Assembly: GCA_945965395.1 (NCBI GenBank) | Contig: CAMFND010000073.1 | Coordinates: forward strand, 1-54,985 | DNA from: an uncultured Bacteroides sp. | Lineage (GTDB): Bacteria; Bacteroidota; Bacteroidia; Bacteroidales; Bacteroidaceae | Direction of reading: 5' to 3' | DNA: 54,985 bases | Shown here: positions 16,057-24,931 of the stretch, one piece after another | Position numbering within the stretch: position 1 is the stretch's first letter | How the letters are laid out: every line of letters begins with the position of its first letter | Program-made: the position numbers and the translations under genes | The notes under the pieces: model-generated | Database searches by the model: none | What the model saw: only the letters and a program-made list of their open reading frames with translations | Told to the model about the DNA's origin: nothing

Positions 16057-18636
16057 ATGCAAACAAAAAAAACAGATACAAGCAAAAGTGAAAAAGCGGC
16101 TGCCATGGCCGGAAAAACATGGACTATCCTGAAAAGTGAGACTACCGCGTTCGTTATCGGACTGCTCTGCGTCATCTTCGGCGTGTACTTGCTGCTGGCT
16201 TTCAGCTCGTTCTTCTTTACGGGAGGAAACGACCAGAGCATTCTGTCGCATCCCAACCCGTCGGAGCTGCTGGAAACAGGCAACCGCATACAGAACTATG
16301 CCGGAGCACGGGGAGCGCAGCTGGCGCAGTTCCTGATTAACGACTGCTTCGGGTTTTCGGCTTACTGTATCATTATTTTCTTAGTGGTGGCCGGCATGAA
16401 GCTGATGAAGGCGTACGAGTTCCGCATCCGTTACTGGTTCTTAGGCTGTGCCACGGTGATGGTATGGCTCTCTGTAACCCTGGGATTTGCATTCGGGGGA
16501 CTGCTGGAAGATTCTTATATTTATCCGGGGGGACTGCACGGCTACAACGTGAGCCTGTGGATTCGCTCGCAAATCGGTGCCCCGGGATTGATTCTGGTGC
16601 TGCTGGCTACGGCCATATTGTTCGGCGTGGCACTGACCCGACAGACTATGGGCGTGGTGAGAAAGGCACTGCATCCGCAAAAAGGCAATAACGCGACCAT
16701 GGCAGAGGAAGTAACTCCCCAGCCGGAACCGACCTACCGGAAGCCGGTAGTGGACGAACAGGAAGTGACCGCCGCGGAGGATGAATCGGATAAGAAGGAA
16801 AAGAAAGAAAGTTTCTGGAAGAGCTGGACGCACCGGAAACCGAAACAGAAGAAAGAGGAGGAAGAGACTCCGCAGGAAGAACCGGAGAAAGCGGCTGAAC
16901 CTGTCAAGGAGGAACCGGAAAAGGTGGTCGTAAAAGAGGAACCGGCACCGGAGCGCGTCATCGACCTGCCCATTGATACTGAGGAAGAAGATGACAGAAA
17001 GCACCCTTTTGAGGTGAAGCCGGCCCTGGAGGAAGACTTCGACAAGGAAGAAGAGGAGCCGGCATTTGAGGTCAGCAACGATACCAAGGAAGAGGATCAG
17101 GCTTACCGTGGAGACGTGTCGCAGCCGTACAACCCGCGCCTGGACCTGGAGTTTTACCGCTTCCCTACCCTCGACCTGCTGAATACGTATCAGAACGACG
17201 AGCCGGACATCGATATGGAGGAACAGAATGCCAACAAGAACCGCATCATCAAAGTACTGCGCAGCTTCGGCATTGAAATCAGTTCCATCAAGGCCAGTGT
17301 GGGTCCGACCATTACCTTATATGAGATTACGCCGGCAGAAGGGGTACGTATCTCGAAAATCCGTAATCTGGAAGACGACATCGCCTTGAGTCTTTCGGCA
17401 CTGGGCATCCGTATCATCGCACCGATTCCGGGCAAGGGTACCATCGGTATCGAAGTGCCGAACGCAAACCCGCACATCGTGCCCATGAGTTCCATCCTGA
17501 CCAGCAAGAAGTTCCAGGAAACCACCTTCGACCTACCGGTGGCACTTGGAAAAACCATTACCAACGAGGTGTTCATGGTGGATCTGGCCAAGGCGCCCCA
17601 CATGCTGGTGGCCGGTGCGACAGGTCAAGGTAAGTCGGTGGGACTGAATGCCATCGTGACTTCCCTGCTCTACAAGAAGCACCCCAGTGAACTGAAGTTC
17701 GTCATCATCGACCCGAAAAAGGTGGAATTTGCCATCTACGCGCCGATTGAGCGCCACTTCCTGGCCAAGTTGCCCGACGGAGAGGATGCCATCATCACCG
17801 ACGTGACGAAGGTGGTGCAGACGCTGAACTCGCTGTGTGTAGAAATGGACAACCGTTACAAACTCTTGCAGAACGCGGGATGCCGTAACATCAAGGAATA
17901 TAACGCGAAGTTTATCAACCGCCAGCTGAATCCGGAGAACGGTCACCGCTTCCTGCCTTACATCGTCATCATCATTGATGAGTTCGGCGACCTGATTATG
18001 ACAGCCGGCAAGGAGGTGGAACTGCCTATCTGCCGTATTGCCCAGCTGGCCCGTGCGGTGGGTATCCACGCCATCATCGCTACCCAGCGTCCGACTACAA
18101 ACATCATTACGGGTACCATCAAGGCCAACTTCCCGGCACGTGTGGCTTTCCGTGTGGCTTCCATGATGGACTCACGTACCATTCTGGACCGTCCGGGTGC
18201 CCAGCAGCTCATCGGTAAGGGTGACATGCTGTACCTGCAAGGAAACGACCCCGTGCGCGTGCAGTGTGCGTTTGTCGATACGCCGGAAGTGGAACGCATC
18301 GCGGAATTCATCGGCAAGCAGCAGGGTTATCCTACGGCCTTCATGCTGCCGGAATACGTGGATGAGAATGCAGAACCCAGCAGTGCAGCCGACGTGGACA
18401 TGAACCGTCTGGACCCGCTCTTTGAAGAAGCGGCCCGTCTGGTCATCTACCACCAGCAGGGTTCCACTTCGCTGATTCAGCGTAAATTCTCCATCGGCTA
18501 CAACCGTGCGGGACGCATCATGGACCAGCTGGAAAAGGCGGGTATCGTAGGTCCGGCCAACGGTAGCAAGGCGCGCGACGTGCTTTGTCTGGATGAAAAC
18601 GATTTACAAATGAGAATGAGCAGCCTGAAGGATTAA
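16057..18636 (+). CDS. ftsK: DNA translocase FtsK/SpoIIIE
   Basis: An 859-residue protein. Four hydrophobic segments lie in the first 200 residues (TM anchor in the division septum). Residues about 215-350 form a linker rich in E, K and P. The RecA-like motor has Walker A GATGQGKSVG near 520 and Walker B IIIIDEFGDLIM near 640. The C-terminal gamma winged helix (FSIGYNRAGRIMDQLEKAGI) reads KOPS-like polarity sequences. It pumps chromosome ends through the closing septum and activates XerCD at dif. lolA starts 40 bp after its stop, probably in one transcript. Confidence 0.96.
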   Translation: MQTKKTDTSKSEKAAAMAGKTWTILKSETTAFVIGLLCVIFGVYLLLAFSSFFFTGGNDQSILSHPNPSELLETGNRIQNYAGARGAQLAQFLINDCFGFSAYCIIIFLVVAGMKLMKAYEFRIRYWFLGCATVMVWLSVTLGFAFGGLLEDSYIYPGGLHGYNVSLWIRSQIGAPGLILVLLATAILFGVALTRQTMGVVRKALHPQKGNNATMAEEVTPQPEPTYRKPVVDEQEVTAAEDESDKKEKKESFWKSWTHRKPKQKKEEEETPQEEPEKAAEPVKEEPEKVVVKEEPAPERVIDLPIDTEEEDDRKHPFEVKPALEEDFDKEEEEPAFEVSNDTKEEDQAYRGDVSQPYNPRLDLEFYRFPTLDLLNTYQNDEPDIDMEEQNANKNRIIKVLRSFGIEISSIKASVGPTITLYEITPAEGVRISKIRNLEDDIALSLSALGIRIIAPIPGKGTIGIEVPNANPHIVPMSSILTSKKFQETTFDLPVALGKTITNEVFMVDLAKAPHMLVAGATGQGKSVGLNAIVTSLLYKKHPSELKFVIIDPKKVEFAIYAPIERHFLAKLPDGEDAIITDVTKVVQTLNSLCVEMDNRYKLLQNAGCRNIKEYNAKFINRQLNPENGHRFLPYIVIIIDEFGDLIMTAGKEVELPICRIAQLARAVGIHAIIATQRPTTNIITGTIKANFPARVAFRVASMMDSRTILDRPGAQQLIGKGDMLYLQGNDPVRVQCAFVDTPEVERIAEFIGKQQGYPTAFMLPEYVDENAEPSSAADVDMNRLDPLFEEAARLVIYHQQGSTSLIQRKFSIGYNRAGRIMDQLEKAGIVGPANGSKARDVLCLDENDLQMRMSSLKD

Positions 18637-18676
18637 ACGGGCTGCCCTCTAACCCATAAAAACGATTGTGACAGGT

Positions 18677-19285
18677 ATGAAAAAGATTTTTCTTCTCGTC
18701 CTGCTGATGGGAGTCGCCTTGTGTCAGGCTGTGGCTCAACAGGACGCAAAAGCTGAAAGCATATTAAGCAAGATGGCAGACAACTACCGGAAAGCCGGTG
18801 GCATCAGCCTGACTTTTGGAGGTACACAACACGGAAAGCTGTTGCTGAAAGGCAACAAGTTCTGTCTGGAGAGCGGAGGCATCAAGACCTGGTTCGACGG
18901 AAAGACACAGTGGAGCTACGTAGAGCAGAATGAAGAGGTAAACGTGTCATCCCCCACCCCGGAGGAAATACAGAGCGTCAACCCGTATGCGCTGCTGATA
19001 GCCTACAAAAAGGGCTTCAACTACCGCTACGTGGGCGAAAAGACCCGTCAGGGAAAGCGGGGACATGAAATCATCCTGACCCCGAAGACCTCGCAGGACA
19101 TTAAAAGCATCACACTGAACGTGAAGGAAAACAGCTCGCCCGTGTACATTGCCATCCAGCTACAGAACGGAGAAAAACAAGAGTTTCAGATTTCGTCGTA
19201 CCGCACAGGAGTGAATCTGCCCGACGCGGTGTTCCGTTTCGACAAAAGCAAGTATCCGGGAGCGGAAATCATTGATTTACGATGA
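18677..19285 (+). CDS. LolA-like outer-membrane lipoprotein carrier
   Basis: About 202 residues with a cleavable signal peptide (MKKIFLLVLLMGVALCQAVA then QQD). The mature protein fits the LolA fold: AESILSKMADNYRKAGGISL at the start, GKLLLKGNKFCLESGGIKTW in the middle, strands to the end. LolA ferries lipoproteins across the periplasm to the outer membrane. ATG 18677 is preferred; a GTG at 18668 would add three residues. Its 3' end overlaps the convergent L,D-transpeptidase gene by 17 bp (19269-19285) with no terminator between them. Confidence 0.82.
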   Translation: MKKIFLLVLLMGVALCQAVAQQDAKAESILSKMADNYRKAGGISLTFGGTQHGKLLLKGNKFCLESGGIKTWFDGKTQWSYVEQNEEVNVSSPTPEEIQSVNPYALLIAYKKGFNYRYVGEKTRQGKRGHEIILTPKTSQDIKSITLNVKENSSPVYIAIQLQNGEKQEFQISSYRTGVNLPDAVFRFDKSKYPGAEIIDLR

Positions 19286-19997
19286 CATCATCCGATGTAT
19301 CGAGAATAGAACTTTGAGCTAAGTAAGAGGGGGTTTCGGCATAGATATACATGACGCTGCCCCCTTTTATTGCATCTATAATGGGGCGCGACACGGAAGT
19401 GGGCAATGCCGGACATCCGAAGCTCCGTCCCAACCGTCCGCCACGACTGGCCACGGATGGGTCTGCATAGGAGGCCCCGTGCACCACAATGGCACGTTCA
19501 CGGGCCCGGTCGTTAATCCCTTTCTCCAGTCCGTCGAGAATGAGCGAATACCCGTTTCGTCCCTGATAGGTAGAAGCCGTCAGGTAAAAGCCCAGTGAGC
19601 TCTTGTAGGAGCCGTATTCGTTGGAAAAAGAGGTAGCATAGTTTCCACCGCTGTTTTTGCCGTGCGACACAACCGAAGAATACAGCATCCGGCGATGCTT
19701 CATGTCGAACACGTACAGGCGCTTTTCCGTGGAAGGCTTGGAAAAGTCAATCAGGGTCAATACATCGCGCTTGCGGTTCTTGATGCGGTTATACCCCGTT
19801 ACCGCCTGCCTGAAGGCCCGCCAGTTGACCACTCCCTCCAGCTGCATAGAATGGTAGAGCGACACGACCTCATCGGCCGCCTTGACCGCTGCTACAGGGG
19901 ATTCAGTAGGAACAGACTCTCCTTCCGCCGTGAAATACGCACAGGGGAAAGACAGGAACATGGCAGAAAGAAAAAATTTGATGATATGATTTTGCAT
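19269..19997 (-). CDS. Murein L,D-transpeptidase catalytic-domain family protein
   Basis: A 242-residue protein with a signal peptide (IIKFFLSAMFLSFPCAYFTA). The conserved block VVHGASYADPSVASRGGRLG followed by RSFGCPALP near 195 contains the catalytic cysteine; this arrangement belongs to the PF13645 group of periplasmic transpeptidases, distant from the YkuD core. It probably forms or edits 3-3 cross-links or attaches proteins to peptidoglycan. A second, unrelated L,D-transpeptidase gene lies just upstream on the same strand (20086-21123). Its promoter box is at 20029-20036. Its 3' end runs into lolA. Confidence 0.82.
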   Translation of the reverse strand: MQNHIIKFFLSAMFLSFPCAYFTAEGESVPTESPVAAVKAADEVVSLYHSMQLEGVVNWRAFRQAVTGYNRIKNRKRDVLTLIDFSKPSTEKRLYVFDMKHRRMLYSSVVSHGKNSGGNYATSFSNEYGSYKSSLGFYLTASTYQGRNGYSLILDGLEKGINDRARERAIVVHGASYADPSVASRGGRLGRSFGCPALPTSVSRPIIDAIKGGSVMYIYAETPSYLAQSSILDTSDDVIVNQ

Positions 19998-20028
19998 GAC
20001 TTTTTACGACCTGAAAAATATTCGGCCG

Positions 20029-20036
20029 CAAAGTTA
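20029..20036 (-). promoter_or_regulatory. -7 box for the PF13645 transpeptidase gene
   Basis: Reverse strand TAACTTTG (plus strand CAAAGTTA), 31 bp before ATG 19997 and downstream of the neighbouring transpeptidase gene, so the two can be transcribed independently. Confidence 0.6.
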
Positions 20037-20085
20037 CGGATTTTCTGCCCTTCTTCTTCCGTAAAGAGAGTTAATTTTATAGAAA

Positions 20086-21123
20086 TCACTCGATTACAAT
20101 CACCAGCGACCGTTCCGTCGGTGCCCAGTCGTACACAAACTTGGCATGTGAAGTGGCATTGCGCACACACATGTGCGAACGGGGCGTAGTGCCCAACGAC
20201 CAGCTGTATTCAATCATCGCCGTGCGAGGCACGTTGACCGGCACCCCGTGAATATAGGCTCCGTTAGTGAAGCGGCTGGCATACGGTGCATAGCCTCCGG
20301 TGGCCGCAGAACCGTCTTTCAGGAACACCATGCGCGACTTTTTCTGCTGTACCACAAACATGCCGAGCGGCGTTTCCTGCGCATACGGCGGACGGTGCAT
20401 GCCCGTAGTGGCCGGATTCATGCTGCGGATGGCCCAGGTACCTTCTTCCAGACGTTCCAGCGTGGCAATGTTCTGGTCGCCCCGGTCTACCACTACCACG
20501 TGGTTAAACTGCGTGCTGTCGGACAACAGTTTGACGTAGCGGCGCGGCACCCACCATTCCCCCTCGATGGAGACCGGTGACACGCGATAGAAGCTGCCCG
20601 TCTCGCCCAGGAAAGACACCAGCGCCCCGTCGCGTCCGTAGCGTTCGGGCACCAGCGTATCCGAAGGAAGATACAGCGGCACCGATTGATAACGTTCCAC
20701 TCCCAGCGTATCGGCAATGCGCCGATACACATTCTGCGTATATTTCCGCACCAGCGGAGCTTCCTGATTCATGTTCTTGTAATTCTGAAATATCGCCCAG
20801 CGATTGGCATCGTACTGAAGATTCTCGATAAAGGCCAGGCATTTGCGTATGTCATCCCATTTAAATGAACGGACGGTATCCTTATACGGATACTCATCCT
20901 TCAAGGTGTATTTATCAAAAAGAAGTTCCTTCGTCAAGATGATGTCAGCAGCAATCAACGGTTTACGCTCAAACGGCAGAATATCTTCCACTTCCATGCT
21001 GTCGGGAGATGCCGTCTCCGACACAATGGGCTGCGACATCGGTTGTTCCACCCCACGGCCTGCTTCCTCCCGGCAACTGCAAAGGAGACACAAGAAGCAT
21101 ATTAAGCCTGTCAGTCGTTTCAT
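20086..21123 (-). CDS. L,D-transpeptidase lipoprotein (YkuD-like)
   Basis: A 345-residue protein starting MKRLTGLICFLCLLCSC, with a lipobox LLCSC, so it is a probable lipoprotein. The C-terminal third has the YkuD layout: VVVDRGDQNIATLE, PATTGMHRPPYAQETPLGMF, and YIHGVPVN with the histidine, then SHMCVRN with the catalytic C319. In most family members the active site reads SHGC[IV]R; here glycine is replaced by methionine. The middle may hold an SH3-like wall-binding region (ETGSFYRVSPVSIEGEWWVP). It acts in the periplasm on peptidoglycan stem peptides. Confidence 0.8.
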   Translation of the reverse strand: MKRLTGLICFLCLLCSCREEAGRGVEQPMSQPIVSETASPDSMEVEDILPFERKPLIAADIILTKELLFDKYTLKDEYPYKDTVRSFKWDDIRKCLAFIENLQYDANRWAIFQNYKNMNQEAPLVRKYTQNVYRRIADTLGVERYQSVPLYLPSDTLVPERYGRDGALVSFLGETGSFYRVSPVSIEGEWWVPRRYVKLLSDSTQFNHVVVVDRGDQNIATLERLEEGTWAIRSMNPATTGMHRPPYAQETPLGMFVVQQKKSRMVFLKDGSAATGGYAPYASRFTNGAYIHGVPVNVPRTAMIEYSWSLGTTPRSHMCVRNATSHAKFVYDWAPTERSLVIVIE

Positions 21124-21239
21124 AATGAAAGGTTATAAGATTAAAACAAAGATAATAATTTTTGCTAAAAACCCGCAGGGAAATGCAAAAAATCAGCGAC
21201 TTTCTGTGAAAAAAGCACGACTTCCGGCACTTTCTCCAA

Positions 21240-21842
21240 TTACTCGTCCAGAATGCGGGCTGTCTCCACTTTTTCCAGTCGCGCACGCAACTTTCCCATC
21301 ATCGACTTGCGGATGCGCAGACGCATCAGGCAGTCCATGTCGTACGACTGTTCCAGTATCTCGGGCGACTCTTCCTTGACGATGCGCATGATGTCGTTCA
21401 TAAAGGGATATTCGAACGCCACGGCCACGTCTTCGTCCACCGTCTTCTCGATGACCGGAGCTTCATCCAATGCCAGCGAAGCCGCCATGCGGTAGGCCAC
21501 AATCAGACCGCTCGTCCCCAGCTTGATACCGCCGAAATAACGCACCACGATGACCAGCACATCGGTCAGCTCGCGCGAATTAATCTGTCCGAGGATGGGC
21601 TTTCCGGCCGTACCCGAAGGCTCCCCGTTATCGTTGGCCCGGAAATCCTTCCGTTCCGCACCCAGCATATAGGCATAACACACGTGGCGGGCATCATAAT
21701 ATTTCTTCTGGTACTCCTCCAGAAGGGACTTCACTTCGGAGAGCGTACGCACTGGCAGCGCAATGGCAATGAACTTGCTGCGCTTCTCGGTATAGATGGC
21801 TTCCGCGCTTTCCTGAATAGTCTTATAGGTATCTTCTTGCAT
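21240..21842 (-). CDS. YigZ/IMPACT family protein
   Basis: A 200-residue protein. The N-terminal UPF0029/IMPACT domain shows EKRSKFIAIALPVRTLSEVK, DARHVCYAYMLG and DNGEPSGTAGKPILGQINSR, then VIVVRYFGGIKLGTSGLIVA. The C-terminal DUF1949-like part follows. Eukaryotic IMPACT regulates Gcn2; bacterial members such as YigZ have no firmly known role. It is cytoplasmic and monocistronic, with its own -7 box at 21865-21872, divergent from the sulfatase promoter. Confidence 0.88.
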   Translation of the reverse strand: MQEDTYKTIQESAEAIYTEKRSKFIAIALPVRTLSEVKSLLEEYQKKYYDARHVCYAYMLGAERKDFRANDNGEPSGTAGKPILGQINSRELTDVLVIVVRYFGGIKLGTSGLIVAYRMAASLALDEAPVIEKTVDEDVAVAFEYPFMNDIMRIVKEESPEILEQSYDMDCLMRLRIRKSMMGKLRARLEKVETARILDE

Positions 21843-21864
21843 CGTTTTTTCTTCTTTCAGGTGG

Positions 21865-21872
21865 CAAATTTA
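21865..21872 (-). promoter_or_regulatory. -7 box for yigZ
   Basis: Reverse strand TAAATTTG (plus CAAATTTA), 22 bp before ATG 21842. Confidence 0.5.
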
Positions 21873-21906
21873 ATGATTTTTCTCGCATTTTTAAAACCGG
21901 AAAGCG

Positions 21907-21914
21907 TATCTTTG
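21907..21914 (+). promoter_or_regulatory. -7 box for the sulfatase gene
   Basis: TATCTTTG, 31 bp before ATG 21946. Confidence 0.6.
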
Positions 21915-21945
21915 CCCTGCATTAATCCCTTAAGAAACTAATGGC

Positions 21946-23472
21946 ATGAAAAAACTACAAAAATTAGCTTACTGTATGGGACTGGTTGCCGTGGCTGCAC
22001 CTCATGCACAAGCTGCAACGCCCGATTCTGAAAAACCCAACATCTTGTTTATTCTCTGCGACGACATGGGATACGGCGACCTGGGATGCTACGGTCAGCC
22101 TTTCATCCAGACACCCTGCATCGACCAGATGGCACAGGAGGGCATGCGATTTACGCAGGCATACGCCGGAAGCCCCGTCAGTGCCCCGTCGCGCGCCACC
22201 ATCATGACCGGACAACACAGCGGACACGGACACGTGAGAGGCAACAAGGAGTACTGGCTCGGCGAGGTGTGGTACGGACAGAACAAGGAATATGCCGTCA
22301 CGGGACAGGAGCCGTATGACCCGCAGCACATCATCCTGCCGGAAATCATGAAGAAGAACGGCTATACCACCGGCATGTTCGGTAAATGGGCCGGCGGCTA
22401 CGAGGGTTCGACCTCTACTCCCGACAAGCGGGGCGTGGACGAATACTTCGGCTACATGTGCCAGTTTCAGGCGCACCTCTACTACCCGAACTTCCTGAAC
22501 TCCTACAGTCGTGCCGCAGGTGATACGGCCGTCAGCCGTGTGATATTAGAAGACAATATCCGCTATCCGATGAGCGGCGAAGACTATTTCAAGCGTACGC
22601 AGTATTCGGCCGACCTGATTCACCAGAAGGCACTGGAATGGCTCGACAAGCAGGACGGCAAACAACCTTTCTACGGCTTCCTGACGTACACCCTGCCGCA
22701 TGCCGAACTGGTACAGCCCAACGACTCCATCCTGAAGAAATATAAGAAACAGTTCTTTCATGACAAGACCTGGGGCGGACAAGCCGGTTCCCGCTACAAC
22801 GAGAGCGTGCACACACATGCCCAGTTTGCCGGCATGATCAGCCGACTGGATGCCTACGTAGGCGAAATCCTGGCCAAGCTGAAAGAAAAAGGACTCGACG
22901 AGAATACCATCGTCATCTTCAGCAGCGACAACGGTCCTCACGAAGAAGGCGGTGCCGACCCGACATTCTTCGGACGCGACGGCAAGTTGCGCGGCCTGAA
23001 GCGCCAGTGCTATGAAGGAGGTATCCGCATCCCGTTCATCGTACGCTGGCCGGGAAAGGTGAAAGCCGGTGAAGTAAACGACCATCAGCTGGCTTTCTAC
23101 GACATCATGCCGACCTTCTGCGAACTGGTGGGCGACAAGCGTTTCCCCAAGAAGTACCTGAACAAGAAACTGGAAGGTGACTGCTTCGACGGCATCTCTT
23201 TCGCTCCTACCCTGTTGGGGAATGACGAAGCACAGAAGGCACACGACTTCCTCTACTGGGAGTTCCACGAAACCGACCAGATTGGTCTCCGCATGGGCGA
23301 CTGGAAGATGGTGGTAAAGAAGGGGGTTCCCCACCTCTACAACCTGGCAGAAGACATCCATGAAGACCACGACATAGCTGCCCAGCATCCGGACCTCGTG
23401 AACCAGATGAAGCAGGTAATTCTGCGCGAACACCGCCCGAACGACCTCTTCCCCGTAACCTTGCCGAAATAA
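21946..23472 (+). CDS. Secreted sulfatase (arylsulfatase, S1 family, serine type)
   Basis: A 508-residue protein with a signal peptide (MKKLQKLAYCMGLVAVAAPH...AQA). Metal-binding DD at 39-40 in FILCDDMGYGDLGCYG; the sulfatase signature SAPSR at 79-83, where S79 would be converted to formylglycine by an anaerobic sulfatase-maturating enzyme (not encoded here); and FSSDNGPHEEGG near 324. It hydrolyses sulfate esters, in gut Bacteroidales usually on mucin, glycosaminoglycans or algal glycans. No SusC/SusD pair or glycoside hydrolase is nearby, so the substrate cannot be inferred. The five-copy 22-bp array starts 14 bp after its stop. Confidence 0.92.
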   Translation: MKKLQKLAYCMGLVAVAAPHAQAATPDSEKPNILFILCDDMGYGDLGCYGQPFIQTPCIDQMAQEGMRFTQAYAGSPVSAPSRATIMTGQHSGHGHVRGNKEYWLGEVWYGQNKEYAVTGQEPYDPQHIILPEIMKKNGYTTGMFGKWAGGYEGSTSTPDKRGVDEYFGYMCQFQAHLYYPNFLNSYSRAAGDTAVSRVILEDNIRYPMSGEDYFKRTQYSADLIHQKALEWLDKQDGKQPFYGFLTYTLPHAELVQPNDSILKKYKKQFFHDKTWGGQAGSRYNESVHTHAQFAGMISRLDAYVGEILAKLKEKGLDENTIVIFSSDNGPHEEGGADPTFFGRDGKLRGLKRQCYEGGIRIPFIVRWPGKVKAGEVNDHQLAFYDIMPTFCELVGDKRFPKKYLNKKLEGDCFDGISFAPTLLGNDEAQKAHDFLYWEFHETDQIGLRMGDWKMVVKKGVPHLYNLAEDIHEDHDIAAQHPDLVNQMKQVILREHRPNDLFPVTLPK

Positions 23473-23485
23473 GATATTTCACTGG

Positions 23486-23591
23486 AAAACGCACTTACGT
23501 TTCGAACCAAACGCACTTGCGTTCCAACTCAAACGCCAAAGAGTTTTAGACAAAACGCACTTACGTTTTACATTAAACGCAAGTGCGTTTT
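23486..23591. repeat. Array A: five 17-bp near-palindromes at 22-bp period
   Basis: Copies begin (first A of AAAC) at 23487, 23509, 23531, 23553 and 23575: exactly 22 bp apart. Copies 1, 2 and 4 read AAACGCACTTRCGTTT, copy 3 is worn (AAACGCCAAAGAGTTTT), and copy 5 is AAACGCAAGTGCGTTTT. The perfect form has 7-bp arms AAACGCA / TGCGTTT around a 2-nt centre. The array lies between convergent genes (sulfatase and DUF1015). Related arrays are at 37098-37203 and 50599-50703. Confidence 0.85.
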
Positions 23592-23683
23592 CTTTTCAGA
23601 TAGTTTTCCCTCATATCCGTTCACAAAAAAGGCCCTCCCAAATGTAACTTTGAGAAGGCCCTGTATCGTTCAGAAGAAAAGTC

Positions 23684-24931
23684 TTATTCCAGTTTGTGAA
23701 TCACCAGTCCCGAACGCAGTTTCGGTTCAAACCACGTGGTTTTCGGCGGCATGATGTTGCCCGTATCGGCAATATCCATCAGCTGCTTCATGGAAACCGG
23801 ATAGAGTGCCAGCGCCATCTTCATTTCGCCGCTGTCCACCCGTTTCTTCAGTTCACCCAGTCCGCGGATACCGCCCACGAAGTCGATACGCTTGTCCGAA
23901 CGCAAGTCCTTGATGCCGAGAATCTCGTCCAGAATCAGGTTGGAAGAAATCGTGACATCCAGTACCCCAATCGGGTCGTTATCGTCGTAAGTGCCCGGTT
24001 TGGCCGTCAGACTGTACCATTTGCCCTCCAGGTAAAGCGAGAAGTTGTGCAAGGCTGTCGGCTTGTAGATGTCCGCACCCTTTTCTTCCACTACGAAGTT
24101 CTTCTTCAGCGCTTCCAGGAACGCCTGCGGAGTCAGCCCGTTCAAATCCTTCACCACCCGGTTGTAGTCGATGATAGTAAGCTGCTCGGCAGGGAAACAC
24201 ACCGCCATGAAGTAGTTGTATTCCTCGTCGCCCTGATGGTTCGGATTCTGAGCCGCCTTTTCAGCACCCACCAGTGCCGCTGCCGCACTACGGTGATGAC
24301 CGTCGGCAATGTAAAGCGAAGGCATTTCCTTGAACGCCTCTGTCACTGCCTCAATGTCCTTGTCGTCGTCAATCACCCAGAACTGATGGCCGAAACCGTC
24401 ATCCGGTGCCACAAAGTCATACACCGGCTTCTGAGCCGTATATTTCGCCACCACGGCATCCAGCGTCTTGTTTTCCGGATATGCAAAGAACACCGGTTCG
24501 ATGTTCGCATTGTTCACCCGTACATGCTTCATGCGGTCCTCCTCCTTGTCACGGCGCGTCAGCTCATGCTTCTTAATCACCCCGTTCATGTAGTCGGGCA
24601 CGTAAGCTCCTACCACCAGTCCATACTGCGTCTTGCCGTTCATGGTCTGGGCATAAATATAGTAACACGGTTTGTCGTCCTGCACCAGCCAGCCCTTTTC
24701 CTGGAACATCCGGAAATTCGCTACCGCCTTGTCGTACACACGCGGGTCGTGCTCATCCGTTCCCTCCGGAAAGTCAATCTCCGGCTTGATGATGTGATAC
24801 AAAGATTTCTCGTTGCCTTTCGCCTCTTCGCGGGCCTCAGCCGAGTTTAACACGTCGTAAGGGCGGGAAGCCACCTGCTCCACCAAGTCCTGCGGCGGAC
24901 GAACACCCTTGAAAGGTTTAACTATTGCCAT
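23684..24931 (-). CDS. DUF1015 family protein
   Basis: A 415-residue protein matching DUF1015: AIVKPFKGVRPPQDLVEQVA at the N-terminus, SRPYDVLNSAEAREEAKGNE, YIADGHHRSAAAALVGAEKA near 205 (the conserved ADGHHR motif) and FVGGIRGLGELKKRVDSGEM near 365. The family accompanies serA and serC in many bacteria and has no firmly assigned reaction; a link to serine metabolism is inferred from context. It is cytoplasmic. Its start overlaps the end of the 68-residue membrane-protein gene by 14 bp, and it is the last gene of the serC operon. Confidence 0.88.
   Translation of the reverse strand: MAIVKPFKGVRPPQDLVEQVASRPYDVLNSAEAREEAKGNEKSLYHIIKPEIDFPEGTDEHDPRVYDKAVANFRMFQEKGWLVQDDKPCYYIYAQTMNGKTQYGLVVGAYVPDYMNGVIKKHELTRRDKEEDRMKHVRVNNANIEPVFFAYPENKTLDAVVAKYTAQKPVYDFVAPDDGFGHQFWVIDDDKDIEAVTEAFKEMPSLYIADGHHRSAAAALVGAEKAAQNPNHQGDEEYNYFMAVCFPAEQLTIIDYNRVVKDLNGLTPQAFLEALKKNFVVEEKGADIYKPTALHNFSLYLEGKWYSLTAKPGTYDDNDPIGVLDVTISSNLILDEILGIKDLRSDKRIDFVGGIRGLGELKKRVDSGEMKMALALYPVSMKQLMDIADTGNIMPPKTTWFEPKLRSGLVIHKLE

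Noticed and set aside
23486-23591. CRISPR array
   Set aside because: Units are 17 bp with 5-bp linkers, there are no spacers of useful length, and no cas genes are nearby.
23623-23665. Terminator for the DUF1015 operon
   Set aside because: GGCCCT occurs as a direct repeat, not inverted; only a weak 7-bp stem (TCTCAAA/TTTGGGA on the minus strand) can form and the T-run is displaced.
23696-24850. A 384-residue open frame antisense to DUF1015
   Set aside because: No motifs, high H/R/V content; the minus-strand DUF1015 gene explains it.
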